Of a DNA stretch of 35,162 nucleotides, positions 14,523 to 22,547 are shown piece after piece (position 1 is the first letter of the stretch; every line of letters starts with the position of its first letter). This DNA is from CAYVBE01 sp964448935 (GTDB lineage: Bacteria; Planctomycetota; Brocadiia; SM23-32), in assembly GCA_964448935.1 (NCBI GenBank), contig CAYVBE010000018.1, forward strand, positions 1 to 35,162, read 5' to 3'. The notes under the pieces are model-generated. The model did not search any database, had not been told where the DNA came from, and was given only the letters and a program-made list of their open reading frames with translations. The translations under genes were made by a program, and so were the position numbers.

Positions 14523-15596
14523 TCAGTCCCCGGCGACTTCCAGGCCGTAGCGGAAGGTCTCGTCCAGGAAGGCGTCCAGGTTCTCCAGCGTGGTGGGCGG
14601 GCAGATGCCGTTTCCGGCGGCCACCACCAGGCGGCCCCGGCCGGCGCGGTAGAAGGTGTCCACCAGATGCCGCACGTGCTCCCGCACCTGCTCGGGCGTC
14701 CCGTCGGGTATGATGTGCTGGACGTCGGCGCCGGCCCAGGCGGTCATTCGGCCCTCGATCAGGCGGGCGGCCTCCTCCCAGTCCATGGCCCCGTACTGGA
14801 GCGGGTGCAGGCAGCTCACGCCGATCTCCGCCATGTCGGGCAGGATCTCGATCAGGTTGCCGCAGGAGTGTATCCAGTAATCCATGTCGCGGCGGCGGCA
14901 GGTCTCCGCGATGGCGCCGAGGCGGGGTTTCAGGAACTCGCGGAAGGTCTTCGGGCTCATCATCAGGCCGGTCTGGTGGCCCAGGTCGTTGCTGGTGCTG
15001 AACCCGTCTGCCCCGGCGTTGGCTGCCCCCTCCGCCAGCACGAGCGCGAACTCCATCAGCCCCTCGCAGAGGCGGTGCATCTCGTCGGGGTGCGCGTGGA
15101 AGTCCAGCAGCACGTTCTGCATGCCGCGCAGCATCCAGAGCCGCTCGTAGTAGTAATTCCATGCGCGGGCGACCACGTAGCGGCCGTTCGCATTCTGGAC
15201 GGTCCGGCGCACCGGTTCGAAAACGGGCAGCCCGCCCGCCACCAGCTCCCGCAGGTGGGCCAGATGCTCCAGGAAGGGGTCCAGGTCCGACCAGTCGTTG
15301 ATGACGCGCGCCCCGGTGTCGCGGCCGACCTTCTCCTCCGTCTCCTCGGGGTCGCGGAACTGCCAGCGGTACTCGGGGGGGAAACCCTCGGGCATATTCC
15401 ACGTGCCCGGCTGGATCACGTTGCACCACACGACGTCGTCGGGGTAGCGGTCGAGGATCTCCTGGACGGCGTCTCCGTGCAGCTCGCGCAGTCCCTCGCC
15501 GGGCCATTTGACCATCGCGGTCGGCGGGCGGTCGGAGGAATTCCCGCGCACCGCAACGCGGACCTGGTCTCGCATGAGCGGCTCGTACTCCGTCAT
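14523..15596 (-). CDS. URO-D superfamily protein, MtaA/CmuA-like methyltransferase type
   Basis: The 357-residue protein belongs to the uroporphyrinogen decarboxylase superfamily but is probably not HemE. His243 and Cys245 in IHSCGN together with Cys332 in NGICPPT reproduce the His-x-Cys...Cys zinc site of MtaA-type corrinoid methyltransferases, which transfer methyl groups between cobalamin and a thiol. GADGFSTSNDLGHQTGLMMSP near 200-220 is the usual phosphate/substrate strand region. No corrinoid protein or methyl donor enzyme is next to it, so the substrate is unknown. The start follows GAGGAGG. It diverges from the ADP-ribosylglycohydrolase operon. Confidence 0.85.
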   Translation of the reverse strand: MTEYEPLMRDQVRVAVRGNSSDRPPTAMVKWPGEGLRELHGDAVQEILDRYPDDVVWCNVIQPGTWNMPEGFPPEYRWQFRDPEETEEKVGRDTGARVINDWSDLDPFLEHLAHLRELVAGGLPVFEPVRRTVQNANGRYVVARAWNYYYERLWMLRGMQNVLLDFHAHPDEMHRLCEGLMEFALVLAEGAANAGADGFSTSNDLGHQTGLMMSPKTFREFLKPRLGAIAETCRRRDMDYWIHSCGNLIEILPDMAEIGVSCLHPLQYGAMDWEEAARLIEGRMTAWAGADVQHIIPDGTPEQVREHVRHLVDTFYRAGRGRLVVAAGNGICPPTTLENLDAFLDETFRYGLEVAGD

Positions 15597-15634
15597 CCTG
15601 TGCCTCCTCGGTAGTATGCGGATTTCGATGTGGC

Positions 15635-15663
15635 ATTATGCGGCCTGATGGCGGTGGTTGCAA
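15635..15663 (-). promoter_or_regulatory. Promoter for the minus-strand URO-D gene
   Basis: On the minus strand TTGCAA (15663-15658), a 17-nt spacer, then CATAAT (15640-15635). Confidence 0.5.
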
Positions 15664-15679
15664 GGCACGGGATGAGGGT

Positions 15680-15710
15680 ACGACCGCAGGCGAGGGCGCC
15701 TGCGCCACAC
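15680..15710 (+). repeat. 31-bp interspersed palindromic repeat, copy 2
   Basis: It matches copy 1 at 9138-9168 in 30 of 31 bases and in the same orientation. Here it lies between divergent promoters rather than after a gene. Confidence 0.7.
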
Positions 15711-15734
15711 AACTCTCGTGCCGCCGCAAACGGG

Positions 15735-15763
15735 TTGTATTCCTCGCGCTCCCGGCTTATCCT
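15735..15763 (+). promoter_or_regulatory. Promoter for the ADP-ribosylglycohydrolase operon
   Basis: TTGTAT (15735-15740), a 17-nt spacer, then TATCCT (15758-15763), about 35 nt before the start codon. Confidence 0.45.
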
Positions 15764-15802
15764 TCACCGGGACATCCAACACGCTTGCGCGAGAGGACGG
15801 TC

Positions 15803-16933
15803 ATGGGATTCACGGACAGGCTGAAGGGCGCGATCTACGGCGGTGCGATCGGCGATGCGATGGGCGCGCCGGTGGAGGGGCGGCCCTCGGAGGACGCGGT
15901 CCCGGATTTCGGCGATCACGACTTCACCACCTTCATATCGCCCGAGCACGGCGGCGACCCGGCATACGGCAAAGGCTCCGGGCGCATCACCGACGATACT
16001 CTGATGATCGAGGCGGCCATCGCGGCCTACGCGGAGGCGGGCAACCACCTGGATGCCTACGGGTACGCGGAGGTGCTGCTGCCCATCATCACCGGGCGGG
16101 AGGTCTGGATTCCGGAGCGACGGAAGGAGACCACGCTGTCCAGCCGGCTGGCCCCCGCGGAGCAGTATCCGCTCATGCGCCTGGGCCCCTGCAACGCCGA
16201 CCCGCGCACCGCGGGCATGGGCAACCTCGTGAACTGCGGGTTCGCCATGTGGAGCGCCCCTGTGGGAGCCGTGAACGCGGGCGACCCCGCCGCGGCCTAT
16301 CGCGAGGCGGTGCTGCTGGGCAGCGCGCATAACGAGTCCTACGCCCTGGAAGCGGGCGCGGTGATGGCCGCCTGCATCGCCGAAGCACTGGCGCGCGACG
16401 CCGACCTGGAGTCGGTCCTGGCGGCGGCCACCGACCTGTCGCGCGACGGCACCCACGCGGCTATCGTGGACGCGCTGGACTCGGTGGACCCGGCGGCCGA
16501 CCTGGCGGAGTTCGTCCCGGCAACCATCCGGGCCATTGCGCCCTACAACGAGCACCGCACCTCCGTGGCGGCGCAGGGCGGCCGGGCGGTCAGCAACCGC
16601 GGCACCCCGTCCAGGGACGGGTCCATCGAGGAACTGCCGGCGGCGCTGGCAGCACTAAAGTGGGGCGAAGGCGATTTCCTGAAGACGCTCCGCGGGTCCG
16701 TCTGCTACGGACGCGATGCCGACTCGATCGCCGGCATGGCGTGCGCCCTGTGTGGCGGACTGCTCGGCCGGGACACGCTGCCGGAGGGGCTCTGCCGGGA
16801 CCTGGACTCGGCCAACCGGCGGGACTTCGGCCAACTGGTGGAGAGCTTCGCCGAGACCATACGCGGAATCGCCGCCCGCGACGAGCAGCGCGCGGCCAGG
16901 CGCGCCGCGAGCATGGCCGCCCGGCGCACTTGA
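15803..16933 (+). CDS. ADP-ribosylglycohydrolase family protein
   Basis: The 376-residue protein is an all-helical, Mg-dependent hydrolase of the DraG/ARH family, which removes ADP-ribose from proteins or small molecules. It starts with RLKGAIYGGAIGDAMGAPVEG. It carries the metal-binding RITDDT near residue 63 and the C-terminal YGRDADSIAGM near 305, supplying the Asp-x-Asp pair. GSAHNESYALEAGAVMAACIAEAL is the conserved central helix. The ATG at 15803 follows GAGAGG; the open frame upstream contains a dispersed repeat and is not coding. Members encoded beside URO-D and carbohydrate genes, as here, probably act on small metabolites, but this is inference. Confidence 0.9.
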   Translation: MGFTDRLKGAIYGGAIGDAMGAPVEGRPSEDAVPDFGDHDFTTFISPEHGGDPAYGKGSGRITDDTLMIEAAIAAYAEAGNHLDAYGYAEVLLPIITGREVWIPERRKETTLSSRLAPAEQYPLMRLGPCNADPRTAGMGNLVNCGFAMWSAPVGAVNAGDPAAAYREAVLLGSAHNESYALEAGAVMAACIAEALARDADLESVLAAATDLSRDGTHAAIVDALDSVDPAADLAEFVPATIRAIAPYNEHRTSVAAQGGRAVSNRGTPSRDGSIEELPAALAALKWGEGDFLKTLRGSVCYGRDADSIAGMACALCGGLLGRDTLPEGLCRDLDSANRRDFGQLVESFAETIRGIAARDEQRAARRAASMAARRT

Positions 16934-16994
16934 CCCGCCGTTCCGGCGCCCGTAGATTGCAGTCCATTCGGCTCCTCAACAGGAGAAGCGCATA

Positions 16995-17975
16995 GTGAGG
17001 TACCCCGAGAAGGAGAACTTCTACCGCGTCATCCGGCGCGACAACCCCTCCCATGTGACCTATCCCATCCCCTCCCGCGGCGGCACCTACAGGGGCGCGG
17101 GGCCGGCGGACACCCGGCCGTCGCCCGACACCATGGAATGGCGGGACGAGTGGGGCGTGCGCTGGGTGGACAAGGCCGGCGAGGTCTTTCCCTACGGGCC
17201 GGCCGTGGACAGCATCGAGGAGGTCGAGGACATCCCCCGGCCCGACCCCGACCGGCCGGACCGCCTGGACGATTTCAAGGAGACCGCCCGGGAAGTGGAT
17301 CGGGAGAAGCACGTGCTCGGCGTCGTGCACCGTTACTTCCTCTACGAGAAGGTCATCAACATCCTCGGGCCGGAGGAGTTCGGCGCGGCCATGCTGCTGG
17401 CGCCCGAGAAGGCGCACCGGGCGCTGGATATCATCATGGAGTTCGAACTGGGCATCGCCGAGCGGTTCTGCGAGGTGGGGGTTGACTCGGTCTGTTTCTG
17501 CGACGACTACGGCCACCAGGACCGCCTGGCCATGTCGCCGGAGTGCTGGCAGGAGTTCTTCAAACCCAGATTCAAGAAAGCCGTGGACTTCTACCGCGAG
17601 CGGCTGGGGCCGGAGGTGGTGGTGAGCCTGCACTGCTGCGGCCACGTCATGCCGATCCTGGGGGACTTCGTCGAGGTGGGACTGGACATCATTGACCCGG
17701 TCCAGACGACCGCCAACGACCACGCCGAGATGCGGGCCCGGACCAGCGGGACGCTGGCGCTGTGCGGCGGCATAGACGGCCAGCAGTTGCTGCCGTTCGC
17801 GGAACCGGCGGAGGTCCGGCGGACGGTGTTCGAGAAGCTGGACCTTCTGTGGGAGAACGGCGGCTATTTCCCCGCGGCCGAGAAGAGGGTCGGCGTGCCG
17901 CCTGAGAACTTCGAGGCCATGGATGAGGCCATACGCGACTGGAGCCGCGCAAACGTGGAGAATGGAGTGAGGTGA
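16995..17975 (+). CDS. URO-D superfamily protein lacking the third zinc cysteine
   Basis: The 326-residue protein is of the same broad superfamily as the divergent gene at 14.5-15.6 kb but only distantly similar. The HCCGH motif at 213-217 supplies His213 and Cys215. The C-terminal position where MtaA-like enzymes have a Cys reads GGYFPAAEKRVGVPPEN instead, so the zinc site may be incomplete or use another ligand. DSVCFCDDYGHQDRLAMSP near 158 matches the family substrate strand. Proteins like this are abundant in planctomycete-like genomes and have no settled function. The GTG start follows AGGAG. The beta-helix gene begins 48 nt downstream, so they are likely co-transcribed. Confidence 0.85.
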   Translation: MRYPEKENFYRVIRRDNPSHVTYPIPSRGGTYRGAGPADTRPSPDTMEWRDEWGVRWVDKAGEVFPYGPAVDSIEEVEDIPRPDPDRPDRLDDFKETAREVDREKHVLGVVHRYFLYEKVINILGPEEFGAAMLLAPEKAHRALDIIMEFELGIAERFCEVGVDSVCFCDDYGHQDRLAMSPECWQEFFKPRFKKAVDFYRERLGPEVVVSLHCCGHVMPILGDFVEVGLDIIDPVQTTANDHAEMRARTSGTLALCGGIDGQQLLPFAEPAEVRRTVFEKLDLLWENGGYFPAAEKRVGVPPENFEAMDEAIRDWSRANVENGVR

Positions 17976-18023
17976 GATGAAGGAGGAGGTTGGCGGCAGC
18001 ACCGTTCTGCCCGAGGAGATATC

Positions 18024-20186
18024 ATGGAAATGAAACTGACGATTTTGTTTCTGCTGGTCATCGCGTATGCACAGGCTCGGTTCGGTCTCAGCGCCGGTTT
18101 TTCGCCCGTTGCGCTGGCGCCGGGCCCTCTCAGGCAGGCACCGGACACGCCCGGGTTCCCTGTCGGCAATGCCCGACTGGGTGACGTCCCCTGGCGCATC
18201 GAGGGCGAAGGAGACAGGGCACGCGTCCTCGAGGTCGGTCCGGGGAAGACGGCCGACGGCATGCAGGTCGGCATGAGTGGACAATCGCTCCATTTCCTGC
18301 ACGCCTTCCGGCCCGCCTCGGGCGTGCGCGAGTGGCGGAGCCACACGCGGGAGAGCGTGGAGACCGGCTCGCCGCGTCCCGACTACCTCACCGTGTTTAG
18401 CTACCGCGTCCGCTACGCGGACGGCACGGGGTTTACCGTTCCGGTAAGATGGGGCGAAGGCGTTGAGAACGCCGTGCGGCGGACCTTTGAGCCCGTGAGC
18501 CGCTTTATCGGCGACATGGCCTGCGCGCGGGTCGCCTGGAAAGGCGCCCTCGACCAGCAGGCCGATCTGCGCCCCGTGGTCTACGCCATGGACTGGCCGA
18601 ACCCGTATCCTGCCAAACAGATCGCCTCGATAGAGGTCGAGGGTGGCGAGGAAGGGCGCGATTTCGGCACGGCCCTCGTGTACGCGGTCACGGTGGGGCA
18701 CGAGGCGCCGGGCCGCACCTTCTACGTGGCGCCGGACGGGGACAACGCGCATCCGGGCACCTACGACCGGCCCTGGGCAGATCTGCACAGGGCCGCGGAG
18801 ACACTGGAGCCCGGCGATACCGTCTACGTGCGGCGCGGTGTCTACGAGCTCCATCGGGTGATCAGCCCGCACAACTCCGGTCGGGAGGGAGCCTGGATCA
18901 CCTACGCCGGCTACCCGGGCGAGACGGCGGTCCTGGATGCCTCGGACATCCATTGCTCCAGCCCGCGCAACGAGATGGAGATTGACAACGGGCGAAAGGT
19001 CACCGTCGCCGCCTCGCGCTGCGGCGCATTCCACATCTTCAACCGCTCCTACATCCGCGTGCGCAACCTGCAGGTCAGGGACGCGGCCTACGAAGGCATC
19101 GCCATCGGCGGTTTCCCCTGGTGGGAACGGGGTCTGCCGGAAGACCTGGAGCCAAGCCACCACATCGAGATCCTGTACAACACCACCAACCGGACCGTCA
19201 CCACCGGCATCGGGGCCTGGGGCAACCCGGGGGCTGAACTGCGGGACATCGGCATCGTCGGGAACCGCGTGCTGAACGCCTTCCACCCGGAACTCATCCT
19301 CTCGACCACCGATCCCGGCTGGCAGGCCCACACCAGGCACAACCTGCAGCGCGGCCGCCCCGTGGGAGAGGAGAACCTGGACGTGGTCTGCGTCCACGGC
19401 TTTGAGGTGGCCCACAACGAGGTATCCTGGGGCGGCAAGGAGGGCATTGACTGCAAGGAGACCGGCCGCGACGGGGACATACACCACAACTACTGCCACG
19501 ACCAGTTTGTGCTGGGGGGATTCCTGGGCGGGAAGGTGAACATCTACATTGATTCGTGGCACGGCGAGCTGAGCGACATTGACGTCCATCACAACGTCTG
19601 CGAGCGTAGCGGCACCGGCATCCGCCTGATGAACGAGGGTGGGACCCCGTTGCGTAACGTCCGCGTGCGCCGGAACGTGTGCGTGGACAACTACTGGTTT
19701 GGCATCGCCGTGCGCTGCAACGTGCGCAGCGACCAGTGGGTGGAGGACATCCGGGTGCTCAACAACACCGTCGTGCGCAACGGTTACAAAGAGGGCAATA
19801 ACAGCGTGCTGGGTGGCATCTCCATCGGCACGGCCACGCGGCGCCTGCGCAACGTTGTCATTCGGAACAACATCAGCGTGGACAACCGCGACTACGCGCT
19901 GGCCTACCATCGTGATGCCGACCTTTTCGAGCGGGACTGCCGCATGGATTACAACCTCTGCCGCCCGCTGGATCTGGAGGTCCGGGGCCGGGGTCAGCGG
20001 CTGCCCACCTTCGGGGTACTGCCTGTGCTGGCAGGGCCGAAGTTCATCCGCCCCGAGGACTACAACTTCCGCCTCATGGCCGACTCCCCCGCGATAGACG
20101 CCGGGCATCCGGACGAGGCGTACAACGACCAGGACGGCACGCGGAACGACCTGGGTGCGTTCCCCTTCGACCAGACGGAGGACTGA
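18024..20186 (+). CDS. Secreted right-handed parallel beta-helix protein (DUF1565/pectate-lyase-like)
   Basis: The product has 720 residues. A signal peptide occupies about residues 1-20 (MKLTILFLLVIAYAQA). Residues 35-225 form a domain I do not recognise. The beta-helix starts with the typical RTFYVAPDGDNAHPGTYDRPW near 231, then LEPGDTVYVRRGVYE. It continues in many coils of the form N-x-V-x-x-N (NVRVRRNVCVDN, NTVVRNG, NVVIRNNISVDN) to a DSPAIDAGHP end typical of such proteins. The fold is shared by polysaccharide lyases and hydrolases; the catalytic residues are not identifiable by eye, so the substrate is unknown. The ATG follows GAGGAG. It is part of the URO-D/ADP-ribosylglycohydrolase transcript and probably degrades plant or algal polysaccharide outside the cell. 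Confidence 0.85.
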   Translation: MEMKLTILFLLVIAYAQARFGLSAGFSPVALAPGPLRQAPDTPGFPVGNARLGDVPWRIEGEGDRARVLEVGPGKTADGMQVGMSGQSLHFLHAFRPASGVREWRSHTRESVETGSPRPDYLTVFSYRVRYADGTGFTVPVRWGEGVENAVRRTFEPVSRFIGDMACARVAWKGALDQQADLRPVVYAMDWPNPYPAKQIASIEVEGGEEGRDFGTALVYAVTVGHEAPGRTFYVAPDGDNAHPGTYDRPWADLHRAAETLEPGDTVYVRRGVYELHRVISPHNSGREGAWITYAGYPGETAVLDASDIHCSSPRNEMEIDNGRKVTVAASRCGAFHIFNRSYIRVRNLQVRDAAYEGIAIGGFPWWERGLPEDLEPSHHIEILYNTTNRTVTTGIGAWGNPGAELRDIGIVGNRVLNAFHPELILSTTDPGWQAHTRHNLQRGRPVGEENLDVVCVHGFEVAHNEVSWGGKEGIDCKETGRDGDIHHNYCHDQFVLGGFLGGKVNIYIDSWHGELSDIDVHHNVCERSGTGIRLMNEGGTPLRNVRVRRNVCVDNYWFGIAVRCNVRSDQWVEDIRVLNNTVVRNGYKEGNNSVLGGISIGTATRRLRNVVIRNNISVDNRDYALAYHRDADLFERDCRMDYNLCRPLDLEVRGRGQRLPTFGVLPVLAGPKFIRPEDYNFRLMADSPAIDAGHPDEAYNDQDGTRNDLGAFPFDQTED

Positions 20187-20224
20187 ACGGCGTTCGATTG
20201 TTTTCACCAGATGGGAGGTCCGCC

Positions 20225-20671
20225 ATGGATCTGAGGCACGACATGCTGACCCACGGCGTCAACGTGGTGTGTGCACAGCACGAGGGGACGCGGGCCGGGC
20301 TGGCGGTGGCCTGGGCCACGCAGGTTACCACGGACCGGGTGCTGGTCTGCGTGGGCAAGCAGAGCGCCACGCGGGACGTAATACTGGACTCCGGCGCCTT
20401 CGGGGTGAGCGTGCTGCGGAAGGATCAAAGCGAGCTTGCGCGGCTGTTCGGGACAAAATCCAGCCGGGATGTGGACAAGTTCGAGGGCCTGGACTGGCAC
20501 ACGGCGGAGACCGGCTCTCCTCTGCTGGACGACTGTGCCGCAGCACTCGACTGCACCGTGGACACCGTGTTCGAGCTGGACAGCCAGAAGCTGATCGTGG
20601 GCCGCGTGATCCACGTCGCGCACGTGCAGCGGGCTCACGAGCCACTTATCTACCGGCAGGAAGACTACTGA
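20225..20671 (+). CDS. Flavin reductase-like FMN-binding protein
   Basis: The 148-residue protein has the split-barrel flavin reductase pattern: an N-terminal strand THGVNVVCAQHEGTRAGLAVAWATQVT (FMN-binding Thr/Ser region), then VLVCVGKQSATRDVILDSGAFGVSVLRKDQ, and a C-terminal HVAHVQRAHEPLIYRQEDY where family members typically end with LxYxxxxY. Such proteins supply reduced FMN or bind FMN in a rubredoxin-linked chain. The ATG follows GGGAGG at six nucleotides. A small terminator follows the stop. Confidence 0.88.
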   Translation: MDLRHDMLTHGVNVVCAQHEGTRAGLAVAWATQVTTDRVLVCVGKQSATRDVILDSGAFGVSVLRKDQSELARLFGTKSSRDVDKFEGLDWHTAETGSPLLDDCAAALDCTVDTVFELDSQKLIVGRVIHVAHVQRAHEPLIYRQEDY

Positions 20672-20675
20672 TACA

Positions 20676-20699
20676 CTCCCAGGTAGTGGAGGCGTTTTT
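20676..20699 (+). terminator. Weak rho-independent terminator after the flavin reductase
   Basis: CTCC(C)A (20676-20681) pairs with TGGAG (20687-20691) with one bulged base, followed by GCGTTTTT. Confidence 0.45.
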
Positions 20700-20724
20700 C
20701 ACGATCTGTTCGGCAGGGGATTTA

Positions 20725-20733
20725 TGCTATAAT
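20725..20733 (+). promoter_or_regulatory. Extended -10 promoter for the structured RNA
   Basis: TGCTATAAT is a perfect extended -10 element. No convincing -35 is visible at 16-18 nt. It follows the flavin reductase terminator and precedes about 270 nt without a gene. Confidence 0.55.
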
Positions 20734-20739
20734 AATGGC

Positions 20740-21011
20740 GTCGGGTCCCGACCGCTATCGGAGGCGAATCGGGGGACGGCACTTTTGGCGGGCGGCACTT
20801 TTGCCGGGATAAAGATACCGTTTCCGGGGCGGGTCGGTCCGGGTTCCGGGCGGGCCTCAGTCGGCCGAATATCCGGCCTTCAGGTCGCCTGAGGCGCCCG
20901 CCGGAGTGGCCGACCGGTGCCACCGAGGGGAGCGATTATGCTTGACTTCAACGGAATTGATCGGATAGGCTGTTTTTCATGAGGGACTCGTTACCATAGT
21001 CCCTCGTTTTT
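20740..21011 (+). ncRNA. Candidate structured non-coding RNA or long tig leader
   Basis: The segment runs from just after an extended -10 promoter to a strong terminator and has no credible open frame. Hand folding gives a nested arm. GGTCGGTC (20832-20839) pairs with GGCCGACC (20908-20915). Inside it GGCGGGC plus CTCAG (20849-20860) pairs with CTGAG plus GCCCGCC (20889-20902), twelve pairs around a 2-nt bulge. At the tip GGCCG (20863-20867) pairs with CGGCC (20874-20878). An 11-base direct repeat, CGGCACTTTTG, occurs at 20777 and 20793. I found no signature of tmRNA, RNase P, SRP RNA or the common riboswitches. 6S RNA cannot be excluded. It could instead be an attenuated leader of tig-clpP-clpX. 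Confidence 0.5.
20981..21011 (+). terminator. Strong rho-independent terminator
   Basis: GAGGGACT (20981-20988) and AGTCCCTC (20998-21005) are perfectly complementary across a 9-nt loop and are followed by G and five T. It lies 43 nt before the tig start codon. Confidence 0.85.
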
Positions 21012-21053
21012 GCGTAAGTGACGTTTCAGCGTGCCAGGGAATCGAGCGAAAAC

Positions 21054-22529
21054 ATGGGCGACTCACCCGAAGAGACAACCGAAGAAAAGGCTGCCCCGGA
21101 AGAAGTTTCCGAGGAAGATACCACCGAGGAAGAGGCTGCCGAGGAGGGCCTGCGCGTCAGCGTCGAGCGCACCGCACCGTGCGTGTGCGTGATCCGTGTG
21201 GAGGCGGACGCCGACTACCTGCGGGAGCGCTATCAGGACGAGCTGACCTCACTGCAGGGCGAGGTCGAGCTGCCCGGTTTCCGCCGGGGGCGCGCGCCGA
21301 TAGGACTGGTGGAGCGGCGCATGGGCAGCAGCCTGCGGCAGGACCTGCTATCTTCCGTTCTGTCCGAAGGTTACGAGCAGGCAGTCGAGGACAATGACCT
21401 GCACGTGGTGGCCGAAACCGACGTGCCGGACCCGGAGGAGATGGACTGGGAACCGGGGCAGCCGGCGGAGTTCGAGTTCCACCTGGAGGTGCTGCCCGAG
21501 GTGGAGTTGAGCGAGGCGGACTACCAGAACCTCCAGGTCGAGGTGCCCGCCGGCGAGGTGACCGACGAGATGTTCCAGGAGGAGCTGGAACGCTTCGCGG
21601 GCCAGTTTGCCACGTGGGAGGAGGTCGAAGAGGGCGGCATAGACTGGGACGATTACGTGGAGGCCGAGGTCTCCGTGTCCGACGTGGAATGGTCGGAGAC
21701 GATCGGCTTCTACCCCCGGGCGGAGCGCATCGGGCCGTTCGACGTCGAGGGCATTAAGGGCGCCCTGATGGACGCCCAGGCCGGCAGCGAGGTGGAGCTG
21801 GAAGGCGAGTTGTTGGAGGACGAGATCGGCGGCCGCGAGGAGCTGGAGGAGTTGGCCGGTCAGAAGGTGGCCCTGGGTGTGGCCATCCAGGAAGTCATGC
21901 GCCGCCGCGTGCCCGAGGTGGACGACGATCTGGCCGAGAAGCTGGGTCTGTCCGATGCCGAGGAACTGCGCGAGCTTGTGCGTGACAGGCTGAACGGCCG
22001 TATGGAAGAGCAGCAGCAGAACATCCAGCAGCAGATGATCCGCAGGGCGCTGCTGGAGAAGATGGACCTGCCGCTGCCGGAGTCCCTGGTGGAGCGCGCG
22101 CGCCAGGACGAAGAGCGGCGCATGCTGGTGCGGATGCTGCGCAACGGGGTGCCGCGGGACGAGGCCGAACGCCGCGCCTACGGCCAGTCCGAGCAGACCC
22201 GGGCCGTGGTCGAGAACCGGCTGCGCGTGGACCTGCTGCTGCGCGAGATCGCCGACATGGAGCGCATCCTGGTCACCGAGTCCGAAGTCAACAGCCAGAT
22301 TCGTGCCTTTGCCTCGCGCCAGGGCTGGCGCGAGGACAGGGCCAGGGATTACCTGGAAGAGCAGGGCGTCGTGCGCACTCTGCGCAATGACATCCGCGAG
22401 AGCAAGACGCTGGAGTTCCTGGCCGACAACGCCGAGATCAAGGAAATACCGGCCGAGGAGTTCGCTCAGAAGTACGGCGGCGAACCACCGGAGGCCGACG
22501 AAGAAACGCCCGGCGCCGACGAAGGGTAA
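21054..22529 (+). CDS. tig: Trigger factor, ribosome-associated chaperone
   Basis: Trigger factor binds the ribosome exit tunnel and shields nascent chains. The 491-residue protein has the ribosome-docking loop GFRRGRAP at 75-82 (the family has GFRxGKxP), preceded by ELPGF. A degenerate PPIase-like middle segment runs from about 180 to 285. The long helical C-terminal chaperone domain includes LPLPESLVERARQDEERRM and ILVTESEVNSQIRAFASRQG. Unusually, about 32 residues of almost pure Glu/Asp/Thr/Ala precede the first strand, and the tail is acidic too. The ATG at 21054 is preferred to the GTG at 21018, which lacks a ribosome binding site. It heads the classical tig-clpP-clpX order. Confidence 0.93.
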   Translation: MGDSPEETTEEKAAPEEVSEEDTTEEEAAEEGLRVSVERTAPCVCVIRVEADADYLRERYQDELTSLQGEVELPGFRRGRAPIGLVERRMGSSLRQDLLSSVLSEGYEQAVEDNDLHVVAETDVPDPEEMDWEPGQPAEFEFHLEVLPEVELSEADYQNLQVEVPAGEVTDEMFQEELERFAGQFATWEEVEEGGIDWDDYVEAEVSVSDVEWSETIGFYPRAERIGPFDVEGIKGALMDAQAGSEVELEGELLEDEIGGREELEELAGQKVALGVAIQEVMRRRVPEVDDDLAEKLGLSDAEELRELVRDRLNGRMEEQQQNIQQQMIRRALLEKMDLPLPESLVERARQDEERRMLVRMLRNGVPRDEAERRAYGQSEQTRAVVENRLRVDLLLREIADMERILVTESEVNSQIRAFASRQGWREDRARDYLEEQGVVRTLRNDIRESKTLEFLADNAEIKEIPAEEFAQKYGGEPPEADEETPGADEG

Positions 22530-22547
22530 GCCGGCAAGGAGTTCTTG

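Noticed and set aside
14523..15596. HemE (true uroporphyrinogen decarboxylase) for the URO-D-family genes
   Set aside because: The His-x-Cys...Cys motif fits the MtaA/CmuA-like methyltransferase branch, and the N-terminal HemE substrate loop is not recognisable.
16590..20207. Open frame of 1205 codons on the minus strand
   Set aside because: It runs antisense through three well-supported genes (ADP-ribosylglycohydrolase, URO-D protein, beta-helix protein), and its His/Val/Asp-rich translation is typical of a GC-skew shadow.
20740..21011. tmRNA, RNase P RNA or SRP RNA before tig
   Set aside because: None of the short conserved blocks of these RNAs could be found in the segment.
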